Shown: positions 1-6,717, counted from the stretch's first letter. The stretch is 13,337 bases of DNA from Bacteroidota bacterium (GCA_023426625.1 JAFAAJ010000190.1:1-13337), one strand, 5' to 3'. Program-made: numbers and translations. The notes: a model not told the origin generated them from the sequence alone.

Positions 1-624
1 ATACGGAATCAAAACAACATGTGCTTCGTCGAGATTTCCGATGGTTGCTGTGATTCCCCATATTTTAAGCTTCGGATTGTATTTTCTTAATTGTGAAATA
101 GCCAGTTCGATCATCACACCACGTTTGGAACCGAGTAATTCATGCCATTCATCCACAGTAACACAATGCAGATTTTTGAAGAATCTGTCATGATTTTTCT
201 GCCCGAGAAGTAAATGAATGCTTTCCGGAGTTACCACCAAAATTTCAGGCATATTTTTAACCTGTTGTTGTCGTACTTTTGGATCATTATCTCCATTTCG
301 GACACCCACCATCCAATCGAGACCGATCTCATCAATGGCCTCCTGCATCGCCTTGGCAATATCCTTTGAAAGAGAACGAAGAGGAGTGATCCATACCATT
401 TTCAGTCCTTTTTTATATTTTTCAGGATGGGTCAAGAAATCTGAAACCAAAGCCAGAAAAACAGAAAATGTTTTGCCAAAACCTGTAGGTGCAACCACCA
501 TTCCGCTGTAACCGTTGCCGAACTTTCGCCACGTTTCCGTCTGGAATCTAAAAGGAGCTATCCCTTTATCTTCCATCCATTGACGGATCATCCTGTAACC
601 TTTGGTATGTTCAAAAGCAGCCAA
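1..624 (-). CDS. Ligase-associated DEXH-box DNA helicase (Lhr-like), N-terminal part
   Basis: This is the first 208 codons of a superfamily 2 helicase that continues past the left edge. The translation shows the Q-motif region FRFQTE (residues 25-30), Walker A APTGFGKT (45-52), motif Ia around TPLRSLSKDIA, a TPES motif, the Walker B box written DEWH followed by ELLGSKRG, and motif III TATIGN. DEWHELLGSKRG is typical of the Lhr-type helicases encoded next to ATP-dependent ligases. The family role is an ATP-driven DNA translocase in DNA damage repair. I place the start at a TTG directly after the ligase TAA, because residues 4-11 (FEHTKGYR) look like conserved family sequence. An ATG at 591 would drop those residues. 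It is co-oriented with ligase and exonuclease and almost certainly cotranscribed. The exact start is uncertain; the identity is firm. Confidence 0.9.
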   Translation of the reverse strand, partial: MAAFEHTKGYRMIRQWMEDKGIAPFRFQTETWRKFGNGYSGMVVAPTGFGKTFSVFLALVSDFLTHPEKYKKGLKMVWITPLRSLSKDIAKAMQEAIDEIGLDWMVGVRNGDNDPKVRQQQVKNMPEILVVTPESIHLLLGQKNHDRFFKNLHCVTVDEWHELLGSKRGVMIELAISQLRKYNPKLKIWGITATIGNLDEAHVVLIPY

Positions 625-2205
625 TTATTGTATCAGTTTTTTAATTTCTTCCAGTTCATCAATTTCGTCTACCGTTTTATCTTTCCTCCATCTTACAATT
701 CTTGGGAACCTCAGTGCCACACCGCTTTTATGACGGTTACTAAAACCTATTCCCTCGAAAGCAATTTCAAAAACAAGTTCTGCTTTTACCGTTCTTACCG
801 GACCAAATTTTTCTATGGCATTCTTGGTTACAAAACGGCTGACTTCCATAATTTCTTTATCGGTAAGTCCTGAGTAAGCTTTAGCAATAGTGACTAAAGA
901 ATCTCCGTTTTTCACGGCAAAAGTATAATCTGTATAATAGGCGCTTCGTCTTCCGCTTCCTTTTTGGGCATAAATCAATACGGCATCAATGGTTAACGGA
1001 TTTACTTTCCACTTCCACCAGTCGCCTTTTTTTCTCCCTGAATGGTATGGAGAATTTTTTTGTATCAGCATTAAACCTTCACTATTGATCTCTCTGGAAT
1101 TTTCTCTTATCAGATCAAGCTGCTCCCATTTTTCAAAATCGATAGATCTTGATAAACTGATGTTCTGCGGTTGCTGGTCTAGCAGTAATTCTTCCAGCAT
1201 GGCTCTTCGGGCAGAAATGGGTTTTTCCCGCAGATCGTTTCCTTCCAATTCAATAAGATCATACGCAAAAACTTCTATAGGAATATCGGCCATCATTTTT
1301 TTCGTGATATTTTTCCGGTTCAGACGTTTTTGAAGTTCATTAAAATTTAAAACACAGCCTTCTTTTACGGCTAGGATTTCTCCGTCAATAACGAAATTAC
1401 CTTTCATAGCCTGAATTGTTTCCGCAATTTCCGGAAATTGTTCGGTGATCATTTCTTCTCCTCTGGACCAGATGAAAACTTCATCATTCCTACGGATGAT
1501 CTGCCCTCGAATTCCATCCCACTTGTATTCTATAAGCCATTCATCGGGATTTCCTAGTTCCGGAAGTTCTTTTTCCAGTGCATAAGCCAGACAAAACGGA
1601 TAAGGTTTTGAGTTATCGGGATTTACCTTCTCTGCTGAGATCAGTTCACTGAAAGAAATTTCTCCGGGTTCCCATTTTCCCATAATGCTGTGCATGAGAA
1701 TATTGGTTTCCTGCCCGGAATATTTGGTAAGTGCATTGATGAGTGTTTTATAAGAAACCCCGATTCTGAAACTTCCACCTAATAATTTATTAAAAATAAG
1801 CCTTTCCGTATAGTCGAGTCCGTTCCAGGAATTTAATACAAATTCTTTTTTTTCTGCTTCGGTCTTATCTTTAAGGTTAATAATATCGGTCATCCATTTT
1901 GAAAGGGAATGTTCTATTTTTTCTGAAGGTGGAGGAAGAATCAATGAGAGTGTTTCACCAAGATCTCCTACGGAAGAATAGCTTTCCTGAAACAGCCAAA
2001 ACGGAAGTTCCGTGATTTCCAGTGCCCATTCTTTCATGAGATTGGTGTTTACATTTCGCTTAGGTCGTTTTCCTGTGAACAGAGCAATAAACCATACCTT
2101 ATCCTGATCCGGTGCACGTTCCAGGTAATCTACGATGGCATCAATCTTTGCATTGGTCTTATTGGTGCTTTCCAAAGCGTTGATAAGTTCTGCGAAATGT
2201 TTCAT
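625..2205 (-). CDS. ATP-dependent DNA ligase (ligase-associated repair module)
   Basis: The 526-residue protein seals nicks in DNA using ATP. An N-terminal DNA-binding domain covers about residues 1-195. The nucleotidyltransferase domain has motif I EYKWDGIRG with the adenylated lysine at K228, motif III FVIDGEIL (272-279), motif IIIa FAYDLIEL (313-320), motif IV EGLMLIQ (376-382) and motif V around WWKWK (396-400). An OB-fold follows and ends near residue 510 with the usual ALRFPRIVRWRKDK stretch. All catalytic motifs are intact and the length fits bacterial ligases of this class, which are distinct from the essential NAD-dependent LigA. It lies 15 nt after the exonuclease stop and abuts the helicase frame, so the three are probably one transcript. 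Bacteria with this module generally use it in repair, not replication. The biological substrate cannot be read from the sequence. Confidence 0.95.
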   Translation of the reverse strand: MKHFAELINALESTNKTNAKIDAIVDYLERAPDQDKVWFIALFTGKRPKRNVNTNLMKEWALEITELPFWLFQESYSSVGDLGETLSLILPPPSEKIEHSLSKWMTDIINLKDKTEAEKKEFVLNSWNGLDYTERLIFNKLLGGSFRIGVSYKTLINALTKYSGQETNILMHSIMGKWEPGEISFSELISAEKVNPDNSKPYPFCLAYALEKELPELGNPDEWLIEYKWDGIRGQIIRRNDEVFIWSRGEEMITEQFPEIAETIQAMKGNFVIDGEILAVKEGCVLNFNELQKRLNRKNITKKMMADIPIEVFAYDLIELEGNDLREKPISARRAMLEELLLDQQPQNISLSRSIDFEKWEQLDLIRENSREINSEGLMLIQKNSPYHSGRKKGDWWKWKVNPLTIDAVLIYAQKGSGRRSAYYTDYTFAVKNGDSLVTIAKAYSGLTDKEIMEVSRFVTKNAIEKFGPVRTVKAELVFEIAFEGIGFSNRHKSGVALRFPRIVRWRKDKTVDEIDELEEIKKLIQ

Positions 2206-2220
2206 CTTACTAATTTCTGT

Positions 2221-3249
2221 TTAAACTTCAGATTCCGGATTTTCAATGGTTTCTTTTTCCGCTTCTTCTTCATCTTCACCGTAAAGTGTTTCCACTACAT
2301 CTGATTTTATTCCGATCTCGTTTAAATATTTTGAAAATACTTCGGTCTGTCCGTGTGTAACGTGTACCAGTTCTGCTTCGGTGGCCTTTACCGCTTCTAG
2401 TAAACCTTTCCAATCGGCATGATCGCTCATGGCAAATCCTGCATCCGCACTTCGCCATCGTCTTGCTCCCCGAACCTGCATCCAGCCGGAACAAATGGCT
2501 GTTGCTGCATTGGGAACTTTCTTGATCACATTGCTGTCCAGCAAAGCGGGCGGAACAATAACAATCTCGTTCTGTACTTGTTTGGCATTCTCTCTGAAGT
2601 CGGCGATTTCATAATCTGGGAGGGAAATTCCTACGGTTTCAAAAGCTTCATTCAGCTTTCCGATGGAGTAGTGGGTGTAAATTTTACCTAAACCTTCCAC
2701 CGCTTTCATGATTCGTTGGGCTTTTCCAAGAGAATACCCGATGAATACGGATGTTCTGCCGTTTTCCTGATTTCTCAGCACCCAACTCTGGAGTTTTTTA
2801 TTAAGGTCATCAATCTCTAACCAATTGTAAATCGGAAGTCCGAAAGTGCTCTCTGTAACAAACTCATTGCATCTTACCAATTCAAATGGAGTACTGAGTC
2901 CGTCATTCTGAACTTTATAATCTCCCGAAACGACACTTACATAGCCTTTGTATTCCAGCCTGATCTGCGCAGAACCGATGATATGCCCTGCAGGATGCAT
3001 GGAAAGCTTCACTCCATTGATGTTGATCTCTTCACCGTATTCAATGCTTTGACATTCTATATCCGGTCCTATTCTTTGGTGCAAAATCGGTTTTGTGAAA
3101 TGATGACACAAATATTTTTTCATTCCCCATCGTGCATGATCTCCATGGCCATGGGTAATAACTGCCATATCAATAGGTCTCCACGGATCTATATAAAATT
3201 TTCCCTGGGGACAATAAATACCTTTTGATGTGAATGTGATTAGTTTCAA
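2221..3249 (-). CDS. Ligase-associated DNA exonuclease (MBL-fold/beta-CASP)
   Basis: This is a metallo-beta-lactamase-fold nuclease of the family encoded beside ATP-dependent ligases. The metal-binding signature THGHGDHARWG sits near residue 32 (H33, H35, D37, H38), followed by HPAGHIIGSAQI, a GDYK motif and a late SDHADW motif, as expected for zinc-dependent MBL nucleases of the SNM1/CPSF type. The predicted role is trimming DNA ends for the ligase. The start is chosen at TTG 3249, giving MKLITFTSKGIYCPQGKFYIDP, which matches the usual N-terminus of the family. A second in-frame TTG at 3291 would add 14 residues that resemble nothing conserved and would lie over a promoter-like TAATTTGG. No ATG is available upstream of the conserved core. 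It is first in the module; the ligase starts 15 nt downstream. Residues from about 325 on are acidic and low complexity. Confidence 0.92.
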   Translation of the reverse strand: MKLITFTSKGIYCPQGKFYIDPWRPIDMAVITHGHGDHARWGMKKYLCHHFTKPILHQRIGPDIECQSIEYGEEININGVKLSMHPAGHIIGSAQIRLEYKGYVSVVSGDYKVQNDGLSTPFELVRCNEFVTESTFGLPIYNWLEIDDLNKKLQSWVLRNQENGRTSVFIGYSLGKAQRIMKAVEGLGKIYTHYSIGKLNEAFETVGISLPDYEIADFRENAKQVQNEIVIVPPALLDSNVIKKVPNAATAICSGWMQVRGARRWRSADAGFAMSDHADWKGLLEAVKATEAELVHVTHGQTEVFSKYLNEIGIKSDVVETLYGEDEEEAEKETIENPESEV

Positions 3250-3288
3250 TGGTGTGACTGATTTAGCATGATCCTTCAAAAATCTAAC

Positions 3289-3296
3289 CAAATTAC
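3289..3296 (-). promoter_or_regulatory. Possible promoter -7 box for the exonuclease-ligase-helicase operon
   Basis: On the minus strand the sequence TAATTTGG lies about 40 nt before the preferred TTG start, with a TTG 20 nt further upstream. It resembles the Bacteroidota TAnnTTTG box but is one base short, so it is only a weak candidate. If real, it argues against the upstream TTG at 3291 as the translation start. Confidence 0.3.
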
Positions 3297-3338
3297 CTTA
3301 AAAACTGTTATCAATCAAGAGATTTAGAAATTTTAGCT

Positions 3339-3364
3339 AAAAAAAACCGTTCAATGATGAACAG
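3339..3364 (-). terminator. Rho-independent terminator of the rhodanese operon
   Basis: Read on the minus strand, CTGTTCA and TGAACGG form a 7-bp stem (one T-G pair) around a TCAT loop and run straight into eight T residues. The hairpin begins 5 nt after the rhodanese stop codon, so it ends the TetR-side operon before the exonuclease gene. Confidence 0.85.
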
Positions 3365-3369
3365 CTGTT

Positions 3370-3726
3370 TTATTTCTCAATAGTTTTCTGAAGGTCTATC
3401 CACGTTCCGCCATTGTAGACGTTTTTAAAGCCTTTTTCTTTAAGAATACCTTCCACTTTTACACTTCGAAGTCCGTGTGAACAAACTGTGATGTAGGTTT
3501 TGTCCGGATCGAGTTCTGTATATCTTTCCCTAATGGTTCCCAATGAAATATTCACAGAGCCTTCAATATGTCCCATTTCATATTCTTTTTCCGTCCGCAC
3601 ATCCAGAATAACTGCTCCGTTTTTGATGAGTTTTTCCAGTCCATTATCCAGCGTCTGATATTTGTAAATACGGTACACTACATACACTGCGAGAATTATT
3701 CCGCCAATTATTAATATATTTTTCAT
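3370..3726 (-). CDS. Membrane-anchored single-domain rhodanese
   Basis: This 118-residue protein has a hydrophobic N-terminal segment (about residues 3-20) that reads as an uncleaved membrane anchor or signal anchor, then one rhodanese domain. Hallmarks are ILDVRTEKEYEMGHIEGSVNI (40-60) and the active-site loop CSHGLRS (82-88) with catalytic C82, ending in the typical GGTW. Rhodaneses carry a persulfide on this cysteine and transfer sulfur to thiol or other acceptors; the specific acceptor here is unknown. Its ATG overlaps the stop of the DUF3817 gene by four bases (ATGA), which suggests translational coupling. It is the last gene of the operon, followed at once by a terminator. The topology would place the domain on one face of the inner membrane; which face is not determined. 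Confidence 0.9.
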   Translation of the reverse strand: MKNILIIGGIILAVYVVYRIYKYQTLDNGLEKLIKNGAVILDVRTEKEYEMGHIEGSVNISLGTIRERYTELDPDKTYITVCSHGLRSVKVEGILKEKGFKNVYNGGTWIDLQKTIEK

Positions 3727-4025
3727 AGTCTGCTTAAAATTTTTCTGTCGATATAAAATGTTCCGAATGGAATGAAGCAGGCAATCAGCACCTTCCAGGT
3801 CGTTTCTTTAAAATTCCATTGCTGTTCTACTCCTACACTTAATGTATTGAACAGAAACAGCAGAAATAAAGCACCATGAACCGGTCCAAGCGTTCGAACC
3901 CAGGAAGGATCTCCCATCCAGTGCTTCAGCGGAACAGCAATGAAAACAAGTATTAATAATGAAATCCCTTCAAGAAAGGCAAGAATTCTTAAACGCCCAA
4001 GTTTTGTTTTGAATAAATGTATCAT
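3723..4025 (-). CDS. DUF3817 family integral membrane protein
   Basis: The 100-residue protein has three hydrophobic segments (about residues 13-33, 47-65, 76-92) and the sequence GPVHGALFLLFLFN (47-60), characteristic of DUF3817. No biochemical role is established for the family. The start is the ATG at 4025, one base after the TAA of the upstream membrane protein (TAACATG). A TTG at 4052 would extend the frame by nine residues into the preceding gene and is unlikely. The 3' end overlaps the rhodanese ATG by four bases. The tight packing says these three membrane-associated products are made together, but the shared job is unknown. Confidence 0.88.
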   Translation of the reverse strand: MIHLFKTKLGRLRILAFLEGISLLILVFIAVPLKHWMGDPSWVRTLGPVHGALFLLFLFNTLSVGVEQQWNFKETTWKVLIACFIPFGTFYIDRKILSRL

Positions 4026-4026
4026 G

Positions 4027-4491
4027 TTATCTGAAATAAGGTCTGTTGGCAAGTGGTGAAAAAGGCCACGGAATGGCTATAAAAATGATGATCAGTGCAA
4101 TGGTGAAATAAAGAAACATTGTTTTGAACTTTTCTTTATCGGCTTCTTTTCTTTTTGCTAAAGCTGAGCCTATTGTGATGATAATAATTGAAGTCAGCAT
4201 CAACAGAATATGTATAAGTCCGAAAAACAACAGATCAAAAGATTCCTTTGCAGTACTGAAGTTCTTCCAGAAATATCTGATGACAGGACTTTGGGAATAT
4301 AACGTGATCCCCAATATCAGTTGAATATGAGCAATAGTTGCTGTCCAGTGTCTTACGGAATCATCTGTTTTGAGGAATACTTTATTCCGGAAATATCCTC
4401 TGTAAGCTCTGTAGATCGCATATAAAAGACTTAATAAGACCAACCAGCGGAACAGGGAATGGAGAAATGTAAGTGTTTGGTACATTGTCAT
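4027..4491 (-). CDS. Four-helix membrane protein with intramembrane histidines, function unknown
   Basis: The 154-residue product has four predicted membrane helices (about residues 7-27, 50-66, 85-107, 122-140). Histidines occur in or next to three of them: H11 in LHSLFRW, H48 and H55 in the RHWTATIAHIQ region, and H94. This recalls heme-binding cytochrome-b-like bundles, but no family signature proves it, so a redox role is only a suggestion. I chose ATG 4491: it follows A-rich sequence and lies just downstream of the promoter box TACCTTTG. The longer reading from ATG 4527 would start inside the operator palindrome and upstream of the probable transcription start. A second ATG at 4485 is equally possible. 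It is first in an operon with DUF3817 and rhodanese genes, behind a TetR-type operator. Confidence 0.8.
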   Translation of the reverse strand: MTMYQTLTFLHSLFRWLVLLSLLYAIYRAYRGYFRNKVFLKTDDSVRHWTATIAHIQLILGITLYSQSPVIRYFWKNFSTAKESFDLLFFGLIHILLMLTSIIIITIGSALAKRKEADKEKFKTMFLYFTIALIIIFIAIPWPFSPLANRPYFR

Positions 4492-4507
4492 TTTTTGTAT
4501 TTCATGA

Positions 4508-4515
4508 CAAAGGTA
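4508..4515 (-). promoter_or_regulatory. Promoter -7 box of the membrane protein-DUF3817-rhodanese operon
   Basis: On the minus strand TACCTTTG matches the Bacteroidota TAnnTTTG box exactly and ends 16 nt before the chosen ATG at 4491. No TTG lies at the expected -33 distance; that position is filled by the palindrome at 4521-4544, so a bound repressor would block the polymerase contact. Confidence 0.6.
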
Positions 4516-4520
4516 ATACA

Positions 4521-4544
4521 AAAACATACTAATTAGTATGTTTT
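4521..4544. promoter_or_regulatory. Perfect 24-bp palindrome, probable TetR operator
   Basis: The left half reads AAAACATACTAA and the right half is its exact reverse complement, with no spacer. It lies 12 nt behind the TetR gene stop and directly upstream of the -7 box of the next operon. Size, symmetry and place fit an operator bound by a TetR dimer or pair of dimers. That the adjacent TetR protein binds here is inference. No second copy is seen upstream of the tetR gene itself, so autoregulation would not run through this site unless there is read-through. Confidence 0.75.
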
Positions 4545-4556
4545 AAAGTAAAAAAA

Positions 4557-5147
4557 TTATTTGAATGAATTCAGGTAAGCTTTAAGTTGCTTTAAATAAG
4601 TAAGATATACAGATTTATTATTTTCCAGTTTTCCTAAATTTCTTACCCCCCAATATCCGGACATCACCCACACAGCAATTCCTTTGGCATCAGCATCTTT
4701 ACTGATTATTCCCGTTTGTTTGCCTTTTTCAATAGCTTCTACCATGGCATTTTCCCATTGCCTGGAAAGTTCGTTCAAGGCTTTGGTAAAATCGATGTTC
4801 CAGGGAGTCATTTCCTGAGTGAAATTGGAAGCAGGACAGCCGTATTCAACTTTGAGGATTTCATTTTCCATCAAAATGGAATACATCAGTTCATAAATAT
4901 TATCCAGCGGATGATCATCATTACCTAATGGATCAATAAAATTCTTTTTAAAAGTAGGTTTCAGCAATTCATTGATGATTGCAAGTCCCATTTCGTCTTT
5001 GGTTTTGAAATGATAATAGAAAGCTCCTTTGGTAACCTGTGTTGTGGCAATAATCTCATCTACACTTGTCGTCTGATATCCTTTTACATAGATCAGGTCA
5101 AATGCTTTTTGCAAAATTGTTAAACGGGTGGCTTCTGATTTTTTCAT
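4557..5147 (-). CDS. TetR/AcrR family transcriptional regulator
   Basis: The 196-residue protein has a classic TetR N-terminal DNA-binding domain: helix-turn-helix at about residues 27-46 (TSVDEIIATTQVTKGAFYYHF), then a variable ligand-binding C-terminal domain. The sequence YGCPASNFTQEM (102-113, C104) is the GC-x-x-x-N motif found in the LmrA/YxaF-type TetR C-terminal domains; whether C104 senses a reactive ligand is only speculation. The gene is co-oriented with, and 12 nt upstream of, a perfect palindrome that fronts the membrane protein-DUF3817-rhodanese operon, the most likely target. It is divergent from the DsbA-like gene, with about 120 nt between the starts, so it could also influence that promoter. 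The ligand is unknown. Confidence 0.93.
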   Translation of the reverse strand: MKKSEATRLTILQKAFDLIYVKGYQTTSVDEIIATTQVTKGAFYYHFKTKDEMGLAIINELLKPTFKKNFIDPLGNDDHPLDNIYELMYSILMENEILKVEYGCPASNFTQEMTPWNIDFTKALNELSRQWENAMVEAIEKGKQTGIISKDADAKGIAVWVMSGYWGVRNLGKLENNKSVYLTYLKQLKAYLNSFK

Positions 5148-5216
5148 GACAATACGATGTACAAAAGAACAAATTTTTATTGTGATCTGAAAGATATTTA
5201 GAACAGATGCGCTAAC

Positions 5217-5246
5217 TTTGATCCACTTTAATCAAGCATATATTTG
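5217..5246 (+). promoter_or_regulatory. Promoter of the DsbA-nucleosidase pair
   Basis: TTG at 5218-5220 and TATATTTG at 5239-5246 are separated by 18 nt, an excellent match to the flavobacterial TTG-N19-TAnnTTTG consensus. The ATG of the DsbA-like gene lies 20 nt after the -7 box. A second TAnnTTTG-like string, TAACTTTG, overlaps the -33 element (5213-5220). Confidence 0.75.
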
Positions 5247-5266
5247 CTGTTCAATACAAATCAATA

Positions 5267-5962
5267 ATGAAAATAGAAATCTGGTCGGACGTTATGTGTC
5301 CGTTTTGTTATATAGGCAAACATCATTTTGAAGCGGCTCTTGAAAAACTGCCGTTCAGGGAAGAAGTGGAAGTGGAGTGGAAGAGTTTTCAGCTAGACCC
5401 AACATTAAGTGCTTCTGAAACTCAGAATACAGTAAGTTATTTAAGAGATAAAAAAGGACTTCCTGAAAATCAGGCAGCACAAATGGTGAATCAGGTTTCA
5501 CAGATGGGTCAATTGGCCGGACTTGATTTTAATTTTGATAAAGCTTTAATCACCAATACCTTTCAAGCGCATAAATTACTTCATTTAGCCAAAAAATATT
5601 ATAAGTCTTCAGAAATGGAAGAAGCTTTGTTCGAAGCACATTTCAATAATGGAGAAAATGTAGGTGACGCTGAATTTCTGTTATCACTTGCTGAAAAACT
5701 GGGCATTGACAGGGAAGAAGCCAATCAGGTTTTGAATTCCGATCAACTCGACAATGAGGTGAAGAAAGATATTACTGAAGCGCAGAATAATGGGATCACA
5801 GGAGTTCCTTTTTTTATACTGAACGGTAAATATGCTGTTTCCGGAGCACAGCCTGTGGATGTTTTTGTGAATGCTCTTCGACAGACTTATGAGGAAACCG
5901 TGGTTCCGTTCAAGGATCTTTCAAACAGCAATTCCTGTGATACTGATGGATGTACTATTTAA
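5267..5962 (+). CDS. FrnE-like DsbA family thiol oxidoreductase (cytosolic)
   Basis: The 231-residue protein begins with IEIWSDVMCPFCYIGK, a thioredoxin-fold start with redox motif C11-P-F-C14, followed by an alpha-helical insertion and the cis-proline loop GVPFFILNGKYAVSGAQ with P181. This is the DsbA/FrnE (2-hydroxychromene-2-carboxylate isomerase-like) family. No signal peptide is present, so it should act in the cytoplasm, where family members serve as disulfide oxidoreductases or isomerases. The C-terminus carries an extra cysteine pair, C224 and C229 in SCDTDGC, which could act as an internal redox partner; that is inference. It has its own well-formed promoter, is divergent from the TetR gene, and is followed after 12 nt by the nucleosidase gene, probably on the same transcript. 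Confidence 0.9.
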   Translation: MKIEIWSDVMCPFCYIGKHHFEAALEKLPFREEVEVEWKSFQLDPTLSASETQNTVSYLRDKKGLPENQAAQMVNQVSQMGQLAGLDFNFDKALITNTFQAHKLLHLAKKYYKSSEMEEALFEAHFNNGENVGDAEFLLSLAEKLGIDREEANQVLNSDQLDNEVKKDITEAQNNGITGVPFFILNGKYAVSGAQPVDVFVNALRQTYEETVVPFKDLSNSNSCDTDGCTI

Positions 5963-5974
5963 TTTTTAATTTCA

Positions 5975-6556
5975 ATGATAAAGATAAACGAAGATCTGCA
6001 TTTTCCGGTTTCAGACACGCTTTTTGTTTTTGCTCTGGAATCAGAAGCAGGAAAGGTTTTTGATGAAAAAAACAAGCTGATCACCGGAATAGGAAAAGTG
6101 AATGCAGCGATAGAACTGACCAAGGAAATTCATACCCGAAAACCGAAACTGATCGTCAATCTGGGTTCAGCAGGAAGCAAGAATTTTAATAAGGGAGAAG
6201 TGGTATGCTGTACCAAGTTCATTCAGCGGGATATGGATGTGCGAGGACTTGGCTTTAGTTTATATGAAACTCCGTTGTCGGGAATTCCGCCTGTTTTGGA
6301 ATACGGACTGAAAATGAACAGCCTGAAAGAAGGGATTTGCGGAAGCGGCGACAGTTTTGAGATGAATCACTCTGAAACAGTTTATAATATTGTGGATATG
6401 GAAGCGTATCCTTTAGCCCTGATCGCAAAAAAGGAAAACATCCCATTCCTATGCCTGAAATATATTTCGGATGATGCGGGAAGCGATGCTGCAGATGACT
6501 GGTCTGTACAGGTGCATTTGGCTGCAATGGCTTTTAAAGATATATTATTCAGTTAA
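5975..6556 (+). CDS. MTA/SAH-type nucleosidase (PNP_UDP family)
   Basis: The 193-residue protein is a short member of the nucleoside phosphorylase/nucleosidase superfamily. Recognisable parts are ALESEA (20-25), GIGKVNA (38-44), NLGSAGS (62-68), GSGDSF (123-128), the substrate-binding VDMEAYPLA (140-148, E143) and the SDDAG segment (165-169) with the probable catalytic acid D166. These correspond to the glutamate and aspartate of 5'-methylthioadenosine/S-adenosylhomocysteine nucleosidases, which hydrolyse the glycosidic bond and release adenine. The exact base and sugar specificity cannot be fixed from this. It is shorter than the usual 230 residues, with the central region compressed. The close spacing behind the DsbA-like gene suggests one transcript. 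Confidence 0.85.
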   Translation: MIKINEDLHFPVSDTLFVFALESEAGKVFDEKNKLITGIGKVNAAIELTKEIHTRKPKLIVNLGSAGSKNFNKGEVVCCTKFIQRDMDVRGLGFSLYETPLSGIPPVLEYGLKMNSLKEGICGSGDSFEMNHSETVYNIVDMEAYPLALIAKKENIPFLCLKYISDDAGSDAADDWSVQVHLAAMAFKDILFS

Positions 6557-6570
6557 GCTTTTCATGAAAT

Positions 6571-6593
6571 AAAAAAGGCCTCACAAGGAGACC
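6571..6593 (-). terminator. Minus-strand intrinsic terminator downstream of the Crp-family gene
   Basis: On the minus strand GGTCTC and GAGGCC pair (one T-G) around a CTTGT loop and are followed by TTTTTTATTT. It is about 125 nt beyond the stop of the Crp-family gene, so it may end that message or a short separate RNA starting at the TATCTTTG box at 6634-6641. It has no T-run on the plus strand, so it does not serve the nucleosidase gene. Confidence 0.65.
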
Positions 6594-6628
6594 CCAAAAA
6601 ACACAAATGATGAAAAAAAATTATTTCG
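6571..6628 (-). ncRNA. Candidate small RNA in the convergent gap (speculative)
   Basis: On the minus strand an exact TAnnTTTG box (TATCTTTG, 6634-6641) is followed about 40 nt later by a hairpin with a T-run (6571-6593). Together they would define a transcript of about 58 nt with no credible coding content on this strand. There is no TTG at the -33 distance, and AT-rich sequence produces such boxes by chance, so confidence is low. Confidence 0.22.
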
Positions 6629-6717
6629 TTACACAAAGATAACAAAATATTTTAAAAATTATGTGAAGCATAATAAATTATTACAATAAATTTTATGATA
6701 TATTCCATCAACTTTTA

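Noticed and set aside
218..511. Plus-strand open frame of 97 codons
   Set aside because: Antisense shadow of the helicase gene, whose Walker motifs are clear on the minus strand.
989..1333. Plus-strand open frame of 114 codons
   Set aside because: It lies wholly inside the ligase gene on the opposite strand; its sequence is rich in F, S and R with no recognisable motif and is a shadow of the ligase codons.
4485..4527. Longer start (ATG 4527) for the four-helix membrane protein
   Set aside because: It would begin inside the operator palindrome and upstream of the promoter box, so the codons would not be transcribed from that promoter.
6571..6593. The same hairpin as a terminator for the nucleosidase gene on the plus strand
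   Set aside because: On the plus strand the hairpin is followed by A residues, not T residues, so it can only work on the minus strand.
6607..6642. Short plus-strand frame MMKKNYFVTQR as a possible leader peptide
   Set aside because: Only 11 codons in A-rich sequence, no regulatory repeat of codons and no gene downstream on that strand for it to control.
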